A DNA stretch of 6,932 nt from JAHFHB01 sp964393875 (GTDB lineage Bacteria; Omnitrophota; Omnitrophia; Omnitrophales; Aquincolibacteriaceae), in contig CAYMUZ010000057.1 in the NCBI GenBank assembly GCA_964393875.1, positions 1-6,932 of the forward strand, read 5' to 3'. Shown one piece after another: positions 5,958 through 6,932 of the stretch. Each line of letters starts with the position of its first letter. Position 1 is the first letter of the stretch. The position numbers and the translations under genes are program-made. The notes under the pieces were generated by a model. It was not told the origin of the DNA. It made no database searches and was given only the letters and a program-made list of their open reading frames with translations.

Positions 5958-6932
5958 ATGAATTCCTTCAATAGCTGCGGTACTCTCCAAGTCGGCGCCA
6001 CTTCCTACACGATCTTCCGCCTTGAGGCTCTTAAAAAAGCGGGTTTTTCGGTTGATAAACTACCCTTCTCTATTCGCATTCTTCTCGAGAATTTACTGCG
6101 GACAGAAGACGATAAGAGCGTCACCCGCAGAGATATCGAAACACTCGCCTCTTGGAACCCAGCCAAAAAATCAGAGAATGAAATTGCATTTACGCCTGCG
6201 CGCGTACTTTTACAGGATTTTACGGGTGTGCCCGTGGTGGTGGACTTGGCGGCCATGCGCGATGCCATGGTGAAAATGGGCGGGGATGCACGCAAAATTA
6301 ATCCGCTGGAAGCGGTTGATCTGGTGATCGATCATTCGGTGCAGGTGGACAGCTTTGGAACCCCTGAAGCTTTTCGTCAGAATGTGGAAATTGAATTTCA
6401 ACGGAATGCCGAACGCTACCGTTTTTTAAAATGGGGACAGCAGGCTCTGAATAATTTTCGCGCTGTGCCTCCGGGCACGGGTATTGTCCACCAGGTGAAT
6501 CTCGAGTATCTGGCTTATGTGGTCATGTCTAAATCAGGGGTGGCTTACCCCGATACCGTGGTGGGCACAGACTCTCACACCACCATGATCAACGGACTTG
6601 GCGTGTTGGGCTGGGGCGTGGGTGGCATTGAAGCGGAGGCCGCAATGCTGGGCCAGCCGGTTTCCATGCTCATTCCTGAGGTGGTCGGATTTAAACTTAA
6701 GGGCCGGCTCAGCGCAGGTGTGACGGCGACGGATCTTGTGTTGACCGTCACCCAAATGCTGCGTGAAAAAGGCGTGGTCGGAAAGTTTGTGGAATTTTTT
6801 GGTCCAGGGCTTGACGCGTTGTCTCTTGCCGATCGCGCGACGATTGCTAATATGGCGCCAGAGTATGGCGCCACCATGGTATTTTTCACTGTAGATGATG
6901 AAACACTGCGTTATCTTCGCCTTTCCGGTCGT
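5958..6932 (+). CDS. acnA: Aconitate hydratase, AcnA/IRP1 type, N-terminal part (runs off the right edge)
   Basis: The frame stays open for 325 codons to the window end, about a third of a normal 890-residue aconitase. The enzyme isomerises citrate and isocitrate through cis-aconitate with a 4Fe-4S cluster. LPFSIRILLENLLR at 35-48, LQDFTGVPVVVDLAAMRDA near 85-103, DHSVQVD at 125-131, GTDSHTTM at 203-210, GWGVGGIEAEAAMLGQP just after, and KFVEFFGPG are hallmark AcnA/IRP1 segments. The cluster cysteines would lie beyond the edge, so activity cannot be judged. Position 311 is Thr in FFTVDDETL where relatives usually have Pro, a small oddity. The ATG directly follows the mdh TAA (5955-5957). No Shine-Dalgarno is seen close by, so translation is probably coupled to mdh termination. 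It supplies isocitrate to the icd product upstream. Confidence 0.95.
   Translation, partial: MNSFNSCGTLQVGATSYTIFRLEALKKAGFSVDKLPFSIRILLENLLRTEDDKSVTRRDIETLASWNPAKKSENEIAFTPARVLLQDFTGVPVVVDLAAMRDAMVKMGGDARKINPLEAVDLVIDHSVQVDSFGTPEAFRQNVEIEFQRNAERYRFLKWGQQALNNFRAVPPGTGIVHQVNLEYLAYVVMSKSGVAYPDTVVGTDSHTTMINGLGVLGWGVGGIEAEAAMLGQPVSMLIPEVVGFKLKGRLSAGVTATDLVLTVTQMLREKGVVGKFVEFFGPGLDALSLADRATIANMAPEYGATMVFFTVDDETLRYLRLSGR

Overview
The window is a gene-dense bacterial fragment of moderate GC content, roughly half by eye. It carries mostly housekeeping genes. An MsbA-like exporter of the lipid type points to a bacterium with a lipopolysaccharide-like outer membrane (diderm). Nothing here fixes the phylum. 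The mix of genes would suit an uncultured lineage such as Omnitrophota or a deltaproteobacterium-like group, but that is a guess.

Left part (1-3020, + strand). It opens with the 3' end of an unrecognised gene, in frame from base 2 to 310. Its basic, aromatic C-terminus could be the tail of a membrane-associated glycosyltransferase, but this is unproven. A 42-codon ORF (297-425) overlaps that stop and the start of the next gene. A full-length ABC half-transporter of the lipid/polysaccharide exporter class follows (370-2250). It overlaps by 25 bases a membrane-anchored alpha/beta hydrolase (2226-3020). These overlaps suggest one cell-envelope transcription unit.

Middle (3004-3819, - strand). 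An inositol-monophosphatase-family (SuhB-like) enzyme converges on the hydrolase, and the two 3' ends overlap by 17 bases. Its start faces the next operon across a 55-base gap. That gap and the first codons of the phosphatase gene carry two face-to-face sigma70-like promoters whose -10 boxes occupy almost the same bases on opposite strands.

Right part (3875-6932, + strand). An oxidative TCA-cycle operon: isocitrate dehydrogenase (3875-4963), LDH-like malate dehydrogenase (5028-5957), and the first 325 codons of an AcnA/IRP1-type aconitase (5958 to the window end). The aconitase ATG directly follows the mdh stop codon. Together they cover citrate to isocitrate to 2-oxoglutarate, and malate to oxaloacetate. 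The isocitrate dehydrogenase is of the short form but keeps most of the residues that bind the 2'-phosphate of NADP.

I found no RNA gene, CRISPR array, insertion sequence or prophage gene. I saw no convincing sign of a new multi-gene system. The points most worth checking are the bidirectional promoter, the cofactor preference of the isocitrate dehydrogenase, the ambiguous small ORF at the left edge, and the repeat/hairpin structure between icd and mdh.
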